Notes under the pieces: generated by a model
Told to the model about the DNA's origin: nothing
Database searches by the model: none
What the model saw: the letters and a program-made list of their open reading frames with translations, nothing else
Position numbers and translations under genes: made by a program
Origin: Komagataeibacter intermedius TF2
Lineage (GTDB): Bacteria; Pseudomonadota; Alphaproteobacteria; Acetobacterales; Acetobacteraceae
Assembly: GCF_000964425.1 (NCBI RefSeq)
Contig: NZ_BANF01000031.1
Location: forward strand, 62,001-126,000
DNA: 64,000 bases
Reading direction: 5' to 3'
Shown: positions 44,645-53,259 of the stretch, piece by piece
Layout: each line of letters begins with the position of its first letter
Numbering within the stretch: position 1 is the first letter of the stretch

Positions 44645-45670
44645 TCAGGCTTCTTCCTTCAGTGACCCGATGCCAAGTGATCCGGCAGGTGTGGGGCGTG
44701 TGTCTTCATTGCTGTCCGCAGGTGCTGCCGCCGTGGCGTCATATGCCGGGGCGGCGTCAAGGAAATCGGCGGTGGGAATGAAAAACAGCGTGCCTGTCAC
44801 CGCGCGGCTGACATCCAGCAGGCGGTCGTAATTTCCCGGCGGGTTGCCAATGAACATGTTGTCCAGCATCCGTTCGACCCGGGAAGGGGATTTGGCGTAA
44901 CCGATGAAATAGGTTCCGAATTCGCCCCGGCCCACTTCGCCAAAGGGCATGTTGTCGCGCACGATCTGCAGCTGTTCGCCATTTTCCTCGATATTGGTCA
45001 GGACGTTGTGGGCGTAGCTGGGCTTGGCGGCTTCGGGCAGTTCAATGTCCGACAGTTTCCTGCGGCCAATGATCTTTTCCTGCTGCTCGACAGGGATCGC
45101 GTCCCATTTCTTCAGGTCATGCAGGTATTTCTGGGTAATGACGTAACTGCCACCGGCAAAGTCCGGGTCCTCGTCCCCGATCAGGGTTGCCTCGGTCGCG
45201 GCCTGGTTGACCGGGTTTTCCGTGCCATCGACAAAGCCAAGCAGGTCGCGGGCGTCGAAATACTTGAAGCCATGGACTTCATCGACCACCTGCGCCGCAC
45301 CGTCCAGCCGGGCGGTGATGGCGGCGGCCAGTTCGAAACACAGGTCCATGCGCGTCGCGCGGATGTGGAACAGCAGGTCGCCGGGGGTGGAGGGCGCTTC
45401 ATGGACGCCGTGTATGGCGCGGAAGGGGTGCAGTTCCCTGGGTTTCGGCCCCCTGAAAATACGTTCCCACGCATCCGCCCCGAAACCCATTACGCAGGAC
45501 AGTCGCCCGTCGGGAATGCGGAATCCCACGCCACGGAGCATGGCCGACAGATCCCCGCACAGGTCGCGGACCGTGGCGTCATGTCCCTCTCCGGGGTCGA
45601 GCGTGAAAACGAGGAAAATTGCCGCACTGGTCAATGTGGTGTCAACGGGCTGTGGTGTCGCTGAAGGCAC
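44645..45670 (-). CDS. DyP-type heme peroxidase, encapsulin cargo
   Basis: 341-residue B-type dye-decolorizing peroxidase. GFVDGTENP places catalytic Asp148; His221 (SYAHNV) is the expected proximal heme ligand and Arg238 (QIVRDN) the distal arginine. The ferredoxin-like halves are otherwise normal, with KYLHDLKKWDAIPVEQQEK between them. After residue ~305 a flexible Ala/Pro/Thr/Asp linker leads to the C-terminal targeting peptide GSLGIGSLKEEA (330-341), which matches the cargo-loading consensus LxIGSLK. It is therefore packaged into the encapsulin encoded directly downstream. It uses H2O2 to oxidise an unknown substrate. First gene of the operon. Confidence 0.95.
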   Translation of the reverse strand: MPSATPQPVDTTLTSAAIFLVFTLDPGEGHDATVRDLCGDLSAMLRGVGFRIPDGRLSCVMGFGADAWERIFRGPKPRELHPFRAIHGVHEAPSTPGDLLFHIRATRMDLCFELAAAITARLDGAAQVVDEVHGFKYFDARDLLGFVDGTENPVNQAATEATLIGDEDPDFAGGSYVITQKYLHDLKKWDAIPVEQQEKIIGRRKLSDIELPEAAKPSYAHNVLTNIEENGEQLQIVRDNMPFGEVGRGEFGTYFIGYAKSPSRVERMLDNMFIGNPPGNYDRLLDVSRAVTGTLFFIPTADFLDAAPAYDATAAAPADSNEDTRPTPAGSLGIGSLKEEA

Positions 45671-45983
45671 GCCTTACTCCCTGCATGGCGCCATGAAGAA
45701 CATGCGGCAGACCCGGCGCGGCGTAGGTCTGCGGTTGACAGGGGATTCTATATGGTTCGGACCGCCAGCAAAAGGGCCGCCACGATGATTTCTCCCTGTG
45801 TTCTGACATGATGCGCGTGCATCCCTGCATCCGCCCGGGCGTTTGCAGGCAGTTTTCCGCCCATGTGCCGGGATATGTGGCCGTCGGGCGACAGGCGGCC
45901 ATGTTGGGAAGGGCGCGGGAGGGATATTCAGGCATGCCCGCCCGGAATATATTTCCGCGCCACTGTTCAAGGAGGGAGAGGGA
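45671..45983. other. Divergent promoter region between DyP and the hydroxylase genes
   Basis: About 313 bp. CATATAGAAT at 45754-45745 on the reverse strand is a possible -10 for the DyP-encapsulin operon. No perfect OxyR-like or LysR-like palindrome was found. AAGGAGG near 45970 belongs to the hydroxylase gene. Confidence 0.4.
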
Positions 45984-46700
45984 ATGGCGAAAAAGAAGAC
46001 CATCTATCATCTGACAAAGGGCCTGCGGGACAGGGTCGATGCCTTTATCATGCGGTTTTCCCTATTGCCGGATCAGGCGCTTTTTGATCCCTACATCATG
46101 CAGTGGGTCCGTGACCTAGAACGGAACTGGGAAAGAATTCGTGACGAGGCACTGTGCATGGCCACGACCGATATTCCCTCGCTTGGTGAGATTTCCCCCG
46201 ATCATGGTCGGATCGCGGCGGATCGGCGCTGGCGGTCCTTCTTTCTGGAAGGTTACGGGTACAAGCGGCAGGAAAACCGTGCCCGCGTCCCGACGACGGC
46301 GGCGCTGATCGACCGGATCCCCAATTTATGCACCGCCAGCTTTTCCGTGCTGGAACCCGGCTGTCACATTCCCCGCCACCGGGGCATGACCAAGGGCATG
46401 CTGACCTATCACCTTGCGCTACAGGTGCCTGCCGACCGCGAAAACTGCTGGATCCAGTTCGAGGAAGGCGACAGGCTGCATGTCTGCCCCTGGACGGCGG
46501 GCAGGTCGATCCTGTTTGACGATACCTATAACCACGAAGTGTGGAACAACACGACCGACACACGCTACGTCCTGCTGATCCAGATCCGGCGTCCGTGCCG
46601 GTGGCCCGCGCGACTGCTTATGGATGTCTTCTTCCAGGGTGTCCGGTATTCACGTTTCGTTCAGGATATCCGCAAGAACCTGGACCGTCGCGGCGTATAA
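45984..46700 (+). CDS. Aspartyl/asparaginyl beta-hydroxylase family protein (AspH/LpxO-like)
   Basis: 238-residue Fe(II)/2-oxoglutarate dioxygenase-fold protein. The iron site reads His132-x-Gly134 in PRHRGMTKG and His184 in DDTYNHEVWNN, with conserved TYHLALQVP and CWIQFEEGDRL. Gly replaces the Asp of the usual HxD motif, as in eukaryotic AspH, where two His suffice. Bacterial relatives (LpxO) hydroxylate lipid A acyl chains. A hydrophobic or basic C-terminus (PARLLMDVFFQGVRYSRFV) may associate with the membrane. Strong AAGGAGG before ATG 45984. Divergent from the DyP-encapsulin operon. Confidence 0.85.
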   Translation: MAKKKTIYHLTKGLRDRVDAFIMRFSLLPDQALFDPYIMQWVRDLERNWERIRDEALCMATTDIPSLGEISPDHGRIAADRRWRSFFLEGYGYKRQENRARVPTTAALIDRIPNLCTASFSVLEPGCHIPRHRGMTKGMLTYHLALQVPADRENCWIQFEEGDRLHVCPWTAGRSILFDDTYNHEVWNNTTDTRYVLLIQIRRPCRWPARLLMDVFFQGVRYSRFVQDIRKNLDRRGV

Positions 46701-47113
46701 CCCGCGTTTCCCCATTTCCCTTTCCGTAGTCCAGCCTGCGGGGCGCAGGGATGGCATGATCTCCATGTTTCCGCAGCCCCTCCCGGCAGGCTGTGCCGGC
46801 GGCGCAGTCATCCCGTGTTGCCCGCGCGGCATGGCGGAGGAAAGCGATGTCCGGAACAGCGACCGGCCCCCGTGTGCGTGACGACTGAATGCCGGTAGGA
46901 CTTTTTCGAAAATACTATTTAGAAACAGCATATTATGATGGATCAGGACGAAGGGGCCCGCCTGCTTTTTCCATGACGATCCGCCTTGTGAAAATTTTGT
47001 CTGTTTCAGTGTGCTGAAACGCGAAATACGCCTATTCCATACAGATGTGGAAAGTGCCACAAGGCAGCGGAAAACCGGCGTCATGACACGGACGCCATTC
47101 AAAGCAGGTGATC
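46701..47113. other. Intergenic stretch of about 410 bp, no gene seen
   Basis: Contains an AT-rich patch around 46900-46940 (ATACTATTTAG, CATATTATGATG) that probably includes the promoter of the MFS gene. A reverse frame is open but has no ribosome-binding site or motif. Confidence 0.4.
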
Positions 47114-48310
47114 ATGCTGTTCAAAACCCTTCCTCCGGGCGCCATGGTCGGGCTGTGTGCCCTGTTTGCCTGCACCTTTACCGCCCTGACCAGTGAAGTC
47201 GCCCCCGTTGGCATCCTGATCGAGATGGCGCAGGCCTTTCACATCCGCGAAGGCCAGGCCGGGCTGGCCGTCAGCGCCTTTGCGCTGATGGTCATGATCG
47301 CCGCGGTTCCCCTTACGATCATGACGGCGCATATCGACCGCAAGCGGCTGGTCCTGCTGTCCCTGCTGGGATACGTCGCATCCAACCTTGCGGTGACCGT
47401 GGCGCCAACCTTTCTTATCCTATGTGCCGGGCGCCTGATCGGGGGGCTGGCGCATGCGCTGCTCATGTCGATCGCGGCGGCCTATGCCGCGCGGCTGGTG
47501 CCGCAGAACATGACGGGACGGGCCATTTCGTTCGTATATGGCGGGACGTCACTCGGCATGGTGCTGGGTGTGCCGGGGGCTGCGGCCATCGGGCATATGG
47601 TCGGCTGGCGCATGGCCATGGGCATCATGACCGTGCTGGCGGTGGTGCTGACGGTCTGCATCGCGTTTTTCCTGCCGCCAGTTTCGTCGCCAGTGCAGGT
47701 CAGGGAAGGGTTGCCCGCACTGGCGGGCCGCCGGGCGATGCGGATATTCCTTGTTGTTGTGGTGGTGGATGCGGTGTTCTTCTTTGCCCATCACCTGCTG
47801 TACACATACATCACGCCGCTGCTGCTGGCGCATGGGCTGTCAACCGGGACGCTCAGCATCGCGCTGCTGATGACGGGCGGGTTCAGCATTCTTGGGCTAT
47901 GGGCGGCGGGGCTGGTGGTGGACCGCTGGCCTGCCGCAGGGCTGCTGGGCAGCGGGCTGGCCATGCTGTTGGGCATGGGGCTTATGTACGGGCATATCCT
48001 GTCGGGCTGGATGGCCGTGGCGGCGGTGGGCCTGTGGTGTATCGGCTATTCCGCCGTCGTGCCGTTTGTCATGTCCGGTGCGATCCGTGCCCGCGCCACG
48101 CGGCCTGATGTTGCGGGGGCGGCGATCAATGCCGCATGTAACATGGGCATATTGCTGGGATCGGCCGTAGGGGGAGAAGTGCTGTCCAACGGAGGATTTG
48201 CCATCCTGACCCCGCTATCCTGCGCCATGGTGCTGCTGGGCATGATGGTGGCCATGGTCAATCCCGCGGCCTTCCCCCGCGCGCTGACCCCAGCCGAGGA
48301 AGAAGGCTGA
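47114..48310 (+). CDS. MFS exporter, DHA1 family (AraJ/SotB-like)
   Basis: 398-residue 12-segment transporter. TSEVAPVGILIEMAQAFHI after the first helix and IDRKRLVLLSLLGYVASNL (motif A region) are typical of sugar-efflux/chloramphenicol-efflux DHA1 transporters; motif C-like YGGTSLGMVLGVPGAAAIG follows. ATG 47114 is preceded by GCAGGTG; a GTG at 47108 is a two-residue alternative. It exports sugars or drugs with H+; the substrate is not identifiable. Confidence 0.9.
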   Translation: MLFKTLPPGAMVGLCALFACTFTALTSEVAPVGILIEMAQAFHIREGQAGLAVSAFALMVMIAAVPLTIMTAHIDRKRLVLLSLLGYVASNLAVTVAPTFLILCAGRLIGGLAHALLMSIAAAYAARLVPQNMTGRAISFVYGGTSLGMVLGVPGAAAIGHMVGWRMAMGIMTVLAVVLTVCIAFFLPPVSSPVQVREGLPALAGRRAMRIFLVVVVVDAVFFFAHHLLYTYITPLLLAHGLSTGTLSIALLMTGGFSILGLWAAGLVVDRWPAAGLLGSGLAMLLGMGLMYGHILSGWMAVAAVGLWCIGYSAVVPFVMSGAIRARATRPDVAGAAINAACNMGILLGSAVGGEVLSNGGFAILTPLSCAMVLLGMMVAMVNPAAFPRALTPAEEEG

Positions 48311-48328
48311 AAAGCTTTTGGGATATGA

Positions 48329-48357
48329 ATGCCGCCTTCGGGAACAGAAGACGGCAT
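48329..48357. terminator. Hairpin between MFS and acyltransferase genes
   Basis: ATGCCGCCTTC pairs with GAAGACGGCAT (one mismatch) around GGGAACA. Located between two convergent stops, so it may serve both. Confidence 0.5.
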
Positions 48358-48405
48358 CCGGAATATCGGCAGGGGCTTCTGTCAGTGGATTCCGGGCATG
48401 ACCCG

Positions 48406-50502
48406 TCAGTGGATGGCCACCTGCGTCGCGACGGACAGGGGTATTGGCGCCGTGGGGATGGGGGGCTGCGTGGCAATCCGGGCGACGTTGTCCCCCGTGA
48501 CGGGAATCAGACCATCTATCCGCGCCAGCAGGAAATCGGCCCCGCCGCGCGACAGGTGCTGCTGGTCCACGTAGAACGGGTCATTCCCCATGCGGAATTT
48601 GCATCCGGCTGGCGAACACAGTCCGTCCGCAAGGGAAAAATAGGTCACATCCGCCGTGTCCGCCGCTGCATGGCGCACGGTGTCGGCAATGGGCTGGCCG
48701 GGGACGGATAGCAGCAGGACCGGGGCGATATCCCCCGCAGTCAGGAATGACGGGTCCAGCACATGCGCGACACGCTGGCGCACGGGCATGAACGCCGTGA
48801 CGGCCTCACGTGCGGGATCGAAGCGGAACTGCGGCACGTCCCCCAGTATGATGACATGCCTGTGCGCGCGGGCCAGTACCTGCGTTGTGGTGCGCACCGC
48901 GCCATCCAGTCGCGCAAGGCTGGTTGCCACGCCGTGGTTCGTCCTGTCACGCGGGTCGGTATAGGCATCGCCCCCGGCGTCAGGCGCGAATGGGGCGGCC
49001 CAGTATCCCGCCAGCACGACCGTCTGGATGCGCGGGTCGCGCATGACGGCAGCAAAGGCCCGGTCATTATAAAGCGCGCACTGCGCGGCATGACCCGGAT
49101 GGGACGGCATGAGGCGTGTGGTCCCCAGCAGCGGGGGGCAGGAAGATTTGGTAAACTGGACGAAATCAAATCCCGCCTGATCCGCCATATGCGATAGTGA
49201 TGCGGCAAGTGCCGATGCATGGCTGTCGCCCAGCAGGGCGATGCGCGGCCGTCCCGCATCATGCACGCAGTGTGGGGACATATTGGGTTCAGACACCCCG
49301 TAATTGGCCAGGCAGGCTTCCCCCCGTCCTTCCGCCAGCACCTGTTCCGTCAGCATCAGGCTGCGGTCAAAACGCCGGGGCAGCCCATCTGAGACATACA
49401 CGGCCGCCAGCATGCCGACACCCAGTGCCAGCGCCCCCCCGTACCGGAGGACAACGCCACCATCCGGCCCGCCAGCCCGGCGGAAGGGCTGTTCGATGTA
49501 ACGCCATGACAGCACGGCCGGAAGCAGTGATACGATCCCCGCCCCAATCAGCAGCAATGGCGCGGGTGGCTGGGGGGCACACACCCAGATGAACGCCATG
49601 AGCGGCCAGTGCCACAGGTACCATGAATAGGATATGCGCCCGATCCATATGAATGGCTGTGTGGACAGGATGGCGCGGTTGACAAAACTGCCATCGGACA
49701 GCAGCAGCGCCAGTGTGCCACCGACAGGCAGCAGGGCCGCGACACCCGGAAACGGCGTATGTTCGTCAAATATGAATATGGACAGCCCGATAAGAAAAAG
49801 CCCCGTCCAACCAATGAAATGATTGACGGGGCGGGGAAAGGACAAAGTATAATTTGATTTCGCCACGGCAAGGAATGTGCCCATGCCCAGTTCCCATGCC
49901 CGCGTGGGCAGCAGGTAGAATGCAGCGGCAGGCCACCGGCCCACGCCGATCTGGGCAATGCACAGCGACCCGATGCACAACGCGCTAAGCATGCAGAGCA
50001 CATAGGCCCCCCGCAACTGGCGAAATGCAAGTATCAGCAGGGGGAAGAACAGGTAGAACTGTTCTTCCACCCCCAGTGACCACGTCATGAGGAATGGATT
50101 GAGGTGGGCATCGGGGGAAAAGTAGCTGATCTGTTTCCACAGCAGGATGTTCGACCACCCAAGTAGCGCGCTAATGGCCCCCAGGCTGCTCTGGCGTAAT
50201 TCCGTCGGGCTGGAAAGTAACAGGCCGACCAGCATGACACAGATGACAGTGACCATGAGCGCGGGCAGGATACGTCGGGCCCGACGGGCGTAAAACCCAA
50301 GAAAACTGAATGTGCCCAGGCTGACATCCCTGTATACGATGCCGCCTATCAGAAAACCGGAAATAACGAAGAATATATCCACCCCGACAAATCCGGACTG
50401 TACGGGGTAAAGATTGGCGTGGAAAAGCACCACGGCGGTGACCGCGATTGCGCGCAGTCCATCAATATCGCGCCGGTAATTGGCGTGTAAATTCAGACTC
50501 AT
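48406..50502 (-). CDS. OafA/YrhL-type membrane acyltransferase fused to a SGNH domain
   Basis: 698 residues. Residues 1-~370 form an acyltransferase-3 membrane domain with about 10-11 helices; it begins YRRDIDGLRAIAVTAVVLFH, the catalytic His-containing motif, and includes GVDIFFVISGFLIGG and WSLGVEEQFYLFFPL. The C-terminal half is a periplasmic SGNH hydrolase-like domain with GDSHASALAAS (nucleophile Ser) and DQQHLSRGGADF (Asp/His). These two-domain proteins O-acetylate surface polysaccharides or lipid-linked sugars. AGGGTGATC precedes ATG 50502. Confidence 0.92.
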   Translation of the reverse strand: MSLNLHANYRRDIDGLRAIAVTAVVLFHANLYPVQSGFVGVDIFFVISGFLIGGIVYRDVSLGTFSFLGFYARRARRILPALMVTVICVMLVGLLLSSPTELRQSSLGAISALLGWSNILLWKQISYFSPDAHLNPFLMTWSLGVEEQFYLFFPLLILAFRQLRGAYVLCMLSALCIGSLCIAQIGVGRWPAAAFYLLPTRAWELGMGTFLAVAKSNYTLSFPRPVNHFIGWTGLFLIGLSIFIFDEHTPFPGVAALLPVGGTLALLLSDGSFVNRAILSTQPFIWIGRISYSWYLWHWPLMAFIWVCAPQPPAPLLLIGAGIVSLLPAVLSWRYIEQPFRRAGGPDGGVVLRYGGALALGVGMLAAVYVSDGLPRRFDRSLMLTEQVLAEGRGEACLANYGVSEPNMSPHCVHDAGRPRIALLGDSHASALAASLSHMADQAGFDFVQFTKSSCPPLLGTTRLMPSHPGHAAQCALYNDRAFAAVMRDPRIQTVVLAGYWAAPFAPDAGGDAYTDPRDRTNHGVATSLARLDGAVRTTTQVLARAHRHVIILGDVPQFRFDPAREAVTAFMPVRQRVAHVLDPSFLTAGDIAPVLLLSVPGQPIADTVRHAAADTADVTYFSLADGLCSPAGCKFRMGNDPFYVDQQHLSRGGADFLLARIDGLIPVTGDNVARIATQPPIPTAPIPLSVATQVAIH

Positions 50503-50791
50503 GGGATCACCCTACAGAAGCTGCATGACAACAGATTGGGGGTGACCTTGCGATCCCGCACAATTTGCCAACTGTAATAAAATGTAAAGTTAATACTGGT
50601 TTCACCGAACCTATAAATTTTTTTACAAATAAAAGCCGTGTGTTTGTTTTGCATCAGCCCACGATGTGGCGCAGCACGCCGATACCGGCCTGCGGCATTG
50701 CCCGGACCCCACAATCTTATGAAAAGCCTGACAGGCCCGACCTGCCTAATATGCCCCGACATTTGCCGCAGAAACCGGAGCCTGTGACCCC

Positions 50792-51577
50792 ATGCTGCTT
50801 AACACCATCGAACTTGGTCCTGAAAACGGTGACCTGTCCCTGCCGCCTGTTGTATTCCTGCATGGGCTGTTCGGGCGGGCGCGCAATTTTGGCTTTTTCC
50901 AGCGCCGCATTGCCGCAACCCGCCGCACGCTGGCGCTGGACCTGCGCAATCATGGCCAGAGCCCGCATGGCCCCATGGATTATCCGGTCCTTGCGGCGGA
51001 TGTGTGCGAAACACTGGCCACCCATGGGGCATTGCCCGCAACCGTGGTGGGACATTCAATGGGGGGCAAGACCGCCATGATGCTTGCGCTCAGCTTTCCT
51101 GCTGACGTGCATTCGCTGATGGTGGTGGATATTGCACCGGGTGAGGGCGGTTTTTCGCAATCTCACCAACTGGCACGCAACCTTGCCGCACTTCCCCTGC
51201 CGGATTTCCTGGACCGGGCGGGGGCGGAAGCATGGCTGGGTCAGGTCATTGCTGAAAAGCCCGTGCGTGATCTTATGCTGATGAACCTTGAACTGGGGGA
51301 AAAGCCACACTGGACGATCGGGCTGAAGGACATGGCGGCCTCGATGCCAGCGATCATCGGCTGGCCTGATGTGCTGCCCGGCGTCCATTATGACGGGCCA
51401 ACCCTGTTTGTGGCAGGGGGACGGTCCCATTATATCCAGCCGGACAACTATCCCGCCATGCGCAGGCTTTTTCCGCATTACCGGCTGGAAGTCATACCTG
51501 ATGCAGGACACTGGGTGCACGCGCAGGCACCACAGGCGTTCCTGAACGCGCTGGAGTATTTCCTGCGCGTTGCCTGA
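50792..51577 (+). CDS. Alpha/beta hydrolase (YbfF-like esterase)
   Basis: 261-residue hydrolase. HGLFGRARNF gives the oxyanion loop, nucleophile Ser89 is in VVGHSMGGKTA, and the catalytic His lies in VIPDAGHWVHAQ near the C-terminus. The region where the acid is expected reads FVAGGRSHYIQ, as in other YbfF relatives. Such enzymes hydrolyse acyl esters or acyl-CoA thioesters. Start at ATG 50792. Converges on a tiny lipoprotein gene. Confidence 0.9.
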   Translation: MLLNTIELGPENGDLSLPPVVFLHGLFGRARNFGFFQRRIAATRRTLALDLRNHGQSPHGPMDYPVLAADVCETLATHGALPATVVGHSMGGKTAMMLALSFPADVHSLMVVDIAPGEGGFSQSHQLARNLAALPLPDFLDRAGAEAWLGQVIAEKPVRDLMLMNLELGEKPHWTIGLKDMAASMPAIIGWPDVLPGVHYDGPTLFVAGGRSHYIQPDNYPAMRRLFPHYRLEVIPDAGHWVHAQAPQAFLNALEYFLRVA

Positions 51578-51598
51578 TGGCGCGACGTTTACTGGTGG

Positions 51599-51757
51599 TC
51601 AGTGGTCGGTATGGGGACCGCGGCTCCAGTGCTGATGGGGATTGCGGTACTCATCTGCCAGATTCCGGTCGGTGTCGGGGCGATCACGGGCATGGCGGTG
51701 ACACCCCGCGACCGACAGGATGACAAGGATGGCAAAAACCCTGCTGGCATGACGCAT
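51599..51757 (-). CDS. Tiny lipoprotein (52 aa)
   Basis: MRHASRVFAILVILSVAGC is a textbook lipoprotein signal with lipobox LSVAGC; the mature peptide is 34 residues, polar and His/Arg/Asp-rich (HRHARDRPDTDRNLADEYRN). GGGAGG is placed six bases before ATG 51757. This gene is short enough to be missed by length-filtered ORF callers. With those at 5541 and 37336 it forms a recurring type of small, His-rich exported orphan. Confidence 0.6.
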   Translation of the reverse strand: MRHASRVFAILVILSVAGCHRHARDRPDTDRNLADEYRNPHQHWSRGPHTDH

Positions 51758-51883
51758 CTGCCGCCTCCCGTAATGGTGCGGGATGAACGTGCATGGTATG
51801 GGAAAGTTCAGGGAGCTGTATATTTAGGCTGCCTGAAGTCCTGTCCGGGAAATATCTGGAAATCATAAGAAAAATTCGGCGGT

Positions 51884-51921
51884 CGTCGCCTTTTGAAAAT
51901 AAGGCGACACTCAGAAACTTT
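51884..51921 (+). repeat. Dispersed hairpin repeat copy
   Basis: GTCGCCTTTT...AAGGCGAC (stem 51885-51890 with 51903-51908) followed by ACTCAGAAACTTTT, the family end signature. Lies next to the transposase remnant. Confidence 0.65.
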
Positions 51922-51944
51922 TCCCTGTTTTGATCAGAGCCTGC

Positions 51945-52123
51945 ATGGTTATTCCCCAGCGCAGGAACCGCCGCGACAGACGCCTGTTCGATGGAGCCCT
52001 GTTCAGAGAGTGCCACCTTATCGAGAAATGGTTATTAAAAACAGGTTGCTCAATCTCACTTCCATGCGGAGCGACAGGACAGACAGATCATTTGCAGCCG
52101 CAATCATCAATTCATTGGCATAG
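51945..52123 (+). pseudogene. IS5-family transposase C-terminal remnant, frameshifted
   Basis: The first part reads VIPQRRNRRDRRLFDGALFR then ECHLIE, matching the conserved 'RRNRR...YRERHLIE' segment of IS5/IS1031-type DDE transposases. After a frame change the last part reads SDRTDRSFAAAIINSLA and stops at 52121-52123, matching the 'RYDRTxxSFxAAI' tail of the same proteins. Only about 60 codons remain, in two frames, without terminal inverted repeats or the DDE catalytic domain. A dead IS fragment. Confidence 0.7.
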
Positions 52124-52184
52124 GCAACTGACTGAAAATCTGGGGGTCAGGCAGCTTGTTTCCCGCTGTTGGGAGGTCGTTGGC

Positions 52185-52298
52185 ATGGCAAAAACATGCG
52201 ATAATATACATGAACTTCGTGAACGTGTTGCCCGGCATTATGGAAAAAAAGCGGTCCAGCTGACTATGTATTTTCAATTCCCTGCCACAATGAAATAG
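52185..52298 (+). CDS. Possible 37-aa small protein
   Basis: MAKTCDNIHELRERVARHYG then KKAVQLTMYFQFPATMK. GGGAGGT lies eight bases before ATG 52185, which is the only positive evidence besides a plausible amphipathic helix. It lies 60 bp past the transposase remnant and could equally be debris of the same element. No family recognised. Confidence 0.3.
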   Translation: MAKTCDNIHELRERVARHYGKKAVQLTMYFQFPATMK

Positions 52299-52421
52299 AT
52301 CACTCACCAGCCATGACGGAGATTGATAATTCCCGGAAAGGCTGATCAGAAGATATGGATTCCAGAAATGACGTGACTGGTGCGCGGCCCGTTTGCGCGC
52401 ACGCGGGCAGGAACGTCCGGG

Positions 52422-53081
52422 TTACGGTTTTATGCGCATGCCGTCATGCGGCATCATGATCCATACGCTTTCCACCGCCGGGCAGACCCCCTTCAGGCCG
52501 CCCGGTATGGACTGGCGGGCCACGCAGGTCAGGTCGAACGTCCGGGCGTAATAGTGCCGTAACGCCTGTTCATCGACGCAAAATGGCGGGCCTGCCTTGC
52601 GGGACTGGTCATATTCCATGCAGACCACAAGTTCGGGGGCCGCCCGGGTAATGGATACCAGATGCGCGGCGTATTCCGCGCGGACGGGGGCAGGCAGGGC
52701 AATCAGCGCAGCGCGGTCATACACGGCATCAACCGGCCCCAGTTCTTTACGCGTCAGGTTAAAGATATTGCCAACGAAAACACATAGTCCCGCTGCCTCG
52801 AACCGCTGCAGCGGCCCGACGGTGGACCTGTGCGGCGTCAGGTCCAGTTCGGCAAAAAGCTGTGTGACGGCGATGGGGCTCAATTCAATGCCAACCACCT
52901 GATACCCGCGTTCCAGCAGCCAGTGGATATCATGGCTTTTTCCACATAACGGCACAAAGACCCGTGCCTTCGCAGGCAGGTGTAATGCCGCGAAATGATC
53001 AGTCAGCAGCGGGTTGGGTCGCGGTTCGTGAAAACCGATTTCGTTGCGCTGCCATTTGGCATGCCAGAAGGCTTCATCCAT
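52422..53081 (-). CDS. tpm: Thiopurine/tellurite S-methyltransferase (TPMT family)
   Basis: 219-residue SAM-dependent methyltransferase. N-terminal WHAKWQRNEIGFHEPRPNP, SAM site ARVFVPLCGKSHDIHWL, VVGIELSPIAV and VDAVYDRAALIALP are diagnostic of bacterial TPMT, which methylates thiols and confers resistance to selenite or tellurite in some species. Length and start (ATG 53081) are as in the family. Confidence 0.93.
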   Translation of the reverse strand: MDEAFWHAKWQRNEIGFHEPRPNPLLTDHFAALHLPAKARVFVPLCGKSHDIHWLLERGYQVVGIELSPIAVTQLFAELDLTPHRSTVGPLQRFEAAGLCVFVGNIFNLTRKELGPVDAVYDRAALIALPAPVRAEYAAHLVSITRAAPELVVCMEYDQSRKAGPPFCVDEQALRHYYARTFDLTCVARQSIPGGLKGVCPAVESVWIMMPHDGMRIKP

Positions 53082-53259
53082 CGCGTTGTATTTCCCTATG
53101 CCCGCGTCCTGTCCAGATTGGCGCGGTCACGATACCGGCATTGGCAACGCAGCGAAAGGTGGGGATGACCGATCCTGATCGCCCGCAGGGCGGGTTGCGC
53201 CAGACGGGAAATGATGATTTCTGGGGCCCGTCAAACCTGCGTTCGAAGCTGATGGATCA

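Noticed and set aside
45671-45983. OxyR site controlling the DyP-encapsulin operon
   Set aside because: Attractive given the peroxide theme, but no ATAG/CTAT spaced dyad was visible in the region.
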